Shown piece after piece: positions 42,522 through 45,597 of a stretch of 45,597 nt of DNA. The notes under the pieces are model-generated. The model did not search any database, was not told the origin of the DNA, and was given only the letters and a program-made list of their open reading frames with translations. Origin of the DNA: Emmonsiellopsis sp. PD_33 (Eukaryota > Ascomycota > Eurotiomycetes > Onygenales > Ajellomycetaceae); NCBI GenBank assembly GCA_032988165.1, contig JANTQF010000288.1, positions 1 to 45,597 of the forward strand. The letters run 5' to 3'. Made by a program: the position numbers and the translations under genes. How positions within the stretch are numbered: position 1 is the stretch's first letter; every line of letters begins with the position of its first letter.

Positions 42522-43505
42522 CTATTCCCGATGAGTGGGCCTAGGAGCAGGGCGGGATGCGTAACTTGGGGGCCCCGGAGGGCCGTCATCGTCCTCATCA
42601 TCGTAGTAATGGTAGCGACCATCATCGTCATAATAGCCCTCCTCGTCGTTATCATCGGCGTTGCCCCCATAGCGGTCATTTTCACGAGTTGCCCGTGTTC
42701 CGGCACGTTGTGCTTCGGGGCCAGACCAGTCAGGAGGGCTTTCAGTTCCACCAGCGACCTTGCCCTTGGCAGGGCCATCGTCTAGATTCAAAAGACCAAG
42801 CTGAGTATGCGCCCCGTCAAACGGGCTATCGCTTCGCGCCGGGGGTTCATTATCTTCCCAAGCTTCATCGTACGTCGGAAGCGGGGCTGTAAGGCCTGCT
42901 GGGCCACTTGAGGGGCCACCAGGCTCGCCGCCATCACTATCAGCAGCTTCCAGCTTCGTCCACTTCTCCGTACACGTGGGACAGATGCCTCTCGATTCGT
43001 TGATGAGAACCAATACTGTATCCGGCCCTATGTCACGGGGATCCAACTCGATATCCGTTGAAGTTTCCGGGCCTTCATGCCCGCATTCGAATTTGTCCTT
43101 CGATTTGTAAAAAACTTTGCCATCGACGACCGCAGAATCTTTCAATGCCGGATTGGTTTTAGGGTCCAGGCATTTGGCACAGAGGCCACGAACTTCGTTG
43201 ATTAAAACATCGGATCCGCCATCTTGGCTATCTTTCTCGATTTCTGTAGACGTCTCAGGACCTTCATGACCGCATTCCCATACATCCTTCGACTTGTAGA
43301 AGGTCGTTTCTCCCTTCGGGGTCGAGACAGGGGCCATTAATTCCGGGTTATTGGCAAGCAAGGTCTCATAGTCTTCCCATTCTGATTTTGGGGCGACGGC
43401 CCCGAGAGACGGATCCGCAGCAAGTGCTGCGTTGAGTTCTGCGAGGATATCGGCTTCCTCATCCTTGGCTGAGGACGTAGCTTTCGGAGTCTGTTCTCCT
43501 GACAT
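42522..43505 (-). CDS. Unknown protein with duplicated CxH...CxxC module
   Basis: Single-exon 327-aa protein starting MSGEQTPKATS; the frame is open to 43721, but ATG 43505 is preferred because the upstream stretch looks like a leader. Two copies of a ~45-residue module are visible: 69-112 (FYKSKDVWECGHEGPETST ... VRGLCAKC) and 132-178 (FYKSKDKFECGHEGPETST ... SRGICPTC). Each supplies C-x-H and C-x2-C (C78, H80, C109, C112; C141, H143, C175, C178), a plausible zinc site. Flanks are acidic and disordered; the tail is D/Y-rich (EEGYYDDDGRYHYYDDEDDD) and ends in P/R. No signal peptide or membrane segment. I do not recognise a named family. Cytosolic or nuclear location is inferred. Confidence 0.75.
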   Translation of the reverse strand: MSGEQTPKATSSAKDEEADILAELNAALAADPSLGAVAPKSEWEDYETLLANNPELMAPVSTPKGETTFYKSKDVWECGHEGPETSTEIEKDSQDGGSDVLINEVRGLCAKCLDPKTNPALKDSAVVDGKVFYKSKDKFECGHEGPETSTDIELDPRDIGPDTVLVLINESRGICPTCTEKWTKLEAADSDGGEPGGPSSGPAGLTAPLPTYDEAWEDNEPPARSDSPFDGAHTQLGLLNLDDGPAKGKVAGGTESPPDWSGPEAQRAGTRATRENDRYGGNADDNDEEGYYDDDGRYHYYDDEDDDGPPGPPSYASRPAPRPTHRE

Positions 43506-45390
43506 TTTTAACTTTTTGCGATACTGGAGGCAGGGTTTTATACCTGAAAATTTGGTTCGAGAAAAGAATAGGTAATGCTTTGGTAGGTGCAATAATGAAA
43601 GAAACGGGGTTTCATCGAGTTCGAATCGGGAGAAGCAGAGTGATATTTGAAAGGAAGAGAAAGTGTGGAAACCACCATGGGCGGAGATATTTATACCGGG
43701 ATAGTGAAGCACAAAAAGCAACCAGCAACAACATTAGAATTTAAGTAATATATTTCTATCACTTAGTTTCCAATGGGGAATATCGCAAACTTCCAGTACC
43801 AAGCAATGAAGACACTCAATTGCCTGGCCGATTGTCTCTTCATCAGCATTTGTATTGTATTTGCGGCACAGAAATTTCTGTAACCGGAGGAAGCTTATTG
43901 TCATCCCCCTTTCCAGGAAGACAAATACTTAAAGAGACAATCAGCCCACGAGTGCAAAACCCAGCAGGGAGTCCAGGAGATAGACCGTCAATCCCGAACA
44001 GCTGGATATACCCCTGGAACTTCTGTCTGTGCGTGGCTTGGGCCAGACTGGATGTTGCTGGTAAGAAGAGCGCAATTTCAATTAAAGCCATTATCCCAGG
44101 TGTTGCGAGGTGTTAATGCACTGCGGCGGGATTTGCCTGGAGAAGCGGGGAGTCCATCCGTGCAACAAACTACACAGAGTGCCGTTTGGGTCAAGTTCCA
44201 TGGCGGCAGATCCTGCCTGGCGTCCATAATTAGAGCGACGGCGTCTTGAAAACGACGATTCCGGCTGGAAAAGGCCGGGTAGAATAGCTTGTACTATTCA
44301 CGTCTGGGGTGGAAGAGGCTGAGAGAAAGAGATCAGGTTGACTGCAGAACTATCGCTTCGGAGTTTCTATTTTCCGCCAGCCCTAACTAACGGATGGATT
44401 CGCGGCTCCTCAAGTTTCCCCTCGGTTTAGACACATATAATAAGAAGAGCAAAAGAGTGATGGCACAGTGAATACGGTCCAATGCCAAAAGTTCGTCATC
44501 GAGGTACTGCCTTTTTTATGTCCATGTCCCCCTGCAAGATTCCTAGAGATTTGACCCGGCTGTCAATATGCCCTCTCCGCTCCTAGTCTCCCAGCAAGAC
44601 CGAATACCTTCCTCGGGATTTAGGGAATTCTAAGATTCGACTACAACTGCTTATATGACAATGATGCAGAGATCATATGTCACTGTCAGCATGGGCTACG
44701 TTACCTACACAGATCAGTCAGCACAGGCAGTCTGGCAGGGATCGACTGATGGTTTGCTTCAATTGGAAACAAAAAATATGACGACCGGGGGCTGTTTTCG
44801 AATTTGTCCATGTATTCAGTATTCAGAATCTCTGGCTAACCCTGTCGTCTTGATTATGGCCTTTTATCCGCTTCACAAAAGGAAGCATCAATTAGGGTGT
44901 GGAAGAGCTGATGAGGTTTCTTGGGAAATAGTAGTATCTATTGGATGGTGTGGAATAGAATACCCGCTTTGGTTCCAGGACAGCCACTGGAGATACTAGT
45001 GCTGGAATGACGGATTCTGGACTATCAACCGGGAGGATTGATAAAACGGAATTCTAGGGGCAGAGAATGTCCGTATTCCTTATCCCGGAAACCCCCGCTG
45101 GCGCTGACTAACGACGAACCCCTCCTTTTGTTGACCGCCGGTGAGCAAACGGTATATAAACCTTGGACTCCCCAGGATTTTAAAACTTCCCCAACATTTC
45201 CTGCGCTCATATTCGAGTTATTCTGTTGAATTTTCTCCTTTTGCCATCCCCGGTCTAATTGATCCGACACTGATTCAATCATCTCGGTCTGCCTCATACC
45301 CCTTTCCTGACCTACCAAGTGCTCACATGCTAATACTTACCAACATTAACCCCCCGCAGACAGAATCCATCTGGTACATCTCTCACCGAG
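43506..45390. other. Right-hand spacer
   Basis: The first ~230 bp are likely promoter/leader of the Cys/His-module gene. Apart from the weak small ORF listed at 43843-44091, nothing is supported. The 114-codon plus ORF at 44655-44999 has no recognisable features. Confidence 0.45.
43843..44091 (-). CDS. Possible small secreted protein (82 aa)
   Basis: The N-terminus MALIEIALFLPATSSLAQA resembles a signal peptide with an A-x-A cleavage site, though Glu5 is unusual. The remaining ~63 residues begin THRQKFQGYIQLFG and contain only three Cys (FCTRG, SICLPG, terminal KC). No family is recognised, no intron is needed and no homologue can be tested here. It lies 340 bp upstream of the Cys/His-module gene on the same strand. 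It may be a chance ORF. Confidence 0.3.
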   Translation of the reverse strand: MALIEIALFLPATSSLAQATHRQKFQGYIQLFGIDGLSPGLPAGFCTRGLIVSLSICLPGKGDDNKLPPVTEISVPQIQYKC

Positions 45391-45597
45391 ATGGAAGCCA
45401 TGAATATCCCTCAGCTGGGGACAATGTCCAATAGTGATCAAGGTATCTCATCAAGGGAAACAAAACATGTGTGCATGAACCGGTGTTCGGCCTCTAATCC
45501 ACCAGTTTGAGCAGCATCCACCTCTCCTCTATTGTAGAAGAGAGATGTTGCTCCTTCATGGTGGCGCTGGAGGCCGTTCTGAAATCATACGGTTGGA
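45391..45597 (+). CDS. Possible 5' end of a gene cut by the window edge
   Basis: An ATG at 45391 (MEAMNIPQLGTMSNSDQ) runs to a GTATCT donor at 45443. An ATTGTAG acceptor at 45537 would continue in frame as EERCCSFMVALEAVLKSYGW to the edge. The upstream DNA is pyrimidine-rich, like a leader. Other acceptors (45505, 45516) hit stops. The fragment is too short to assign a family; an alternative ATG at 45546 opens another frame (MLLLHGGAGGRSE). Confidence 0.22.

Noticed and set aside
1..45597. CRISPR arrays, rRNA genes, prophage or a biosynthetic gene cluster
   Set aside because: None seen. The genome is eukaryotic, the only regular direct repeat is the coding minisatellite, and there is no synthase backbone gene.

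Overview
The window looks like nuclear DNA from a filamentous ascomycete (Pezizomycotina), most likely Eurotiales (Aspergillus/Penicillium-like). Reasons: genes carry short introns of about 55-170 nt with GTRNGY donors and CTNAY-like branch sites; several families are typical of these fungi (eisosome PIL1, SSR4, RTG2, an RCR-type Congo-red resistance protein, a fibroin-3-related membrane protein); tRNAs have introns after position 37; and a LINE-like retroelement has decayed in the way repeat-induced point mutation (RIP) produces. All exon structures below were read by hand from splice signals, frame and family resemblance; no alignment was run.

Layout. 0.7-7.9 kb: three minus-strand genes for single-pass membrane proteins (fibroin-3-related, an extracellular Cys-rich apple-like protein, an RCR-like protein), separated by long low-complexity spacers. 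9.7 kb: tRNA-Lys(CUU). About 10.5-17.55 kb: an almost CpG-free, AT-rich block holding a dead non-LTR retrotransposon on the minus strand (ORF1 zinc-knuckle remnant, endonuclease, reverse transcriptase with a surviving YADD), interrupted by a CpG-rich 440-bp hAT-type MITE with 9-bp inverted ends and an 8-bp target duplication.

18.2-24.3 kb: ARL8 small GTPase (minus) and RNA polymerase I subunit RPA135 (plus), divergent. 24.8 kb: tRNA-Arg(ACG). 25-28.8 kb: two secreted-protein genes (minus), a NucA/NucB-type nuclease with a Cys-rich front and a 17-unit pentapeptide repeat, and a SnoaL-like protein. 29.9-33.3 kb: proteasome beta5 (PRE2, minus), tRNA-Leu(UAA) (plus) and eisosome PIL1 (minus), whose ATG appears to be split by an intron. 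33.3-36.4 kb: long spacer with one doubtful ORF.

36.5-43.5 kb: SSR4 (SWI/SNF-RSC subunit, minus) and RTG2 (Ppx/GppA family, plus) share a 1.2-kb divergent promoter; RTG2 converges on a gene with a duplicated Cys/His module. 43.5-45.6 kb is mostly empty, with a weak small secreted ORF and a possible truncated first exon at the right edge.

The genes do not form one pathway or a recognisable biosynthetic cluster; most are housekeeping. The more unusual items are the nuclease architecture, the duplicated Cys/His module, the split start codon, the 20-nt ARL8 exon and the two-layer transposon history.
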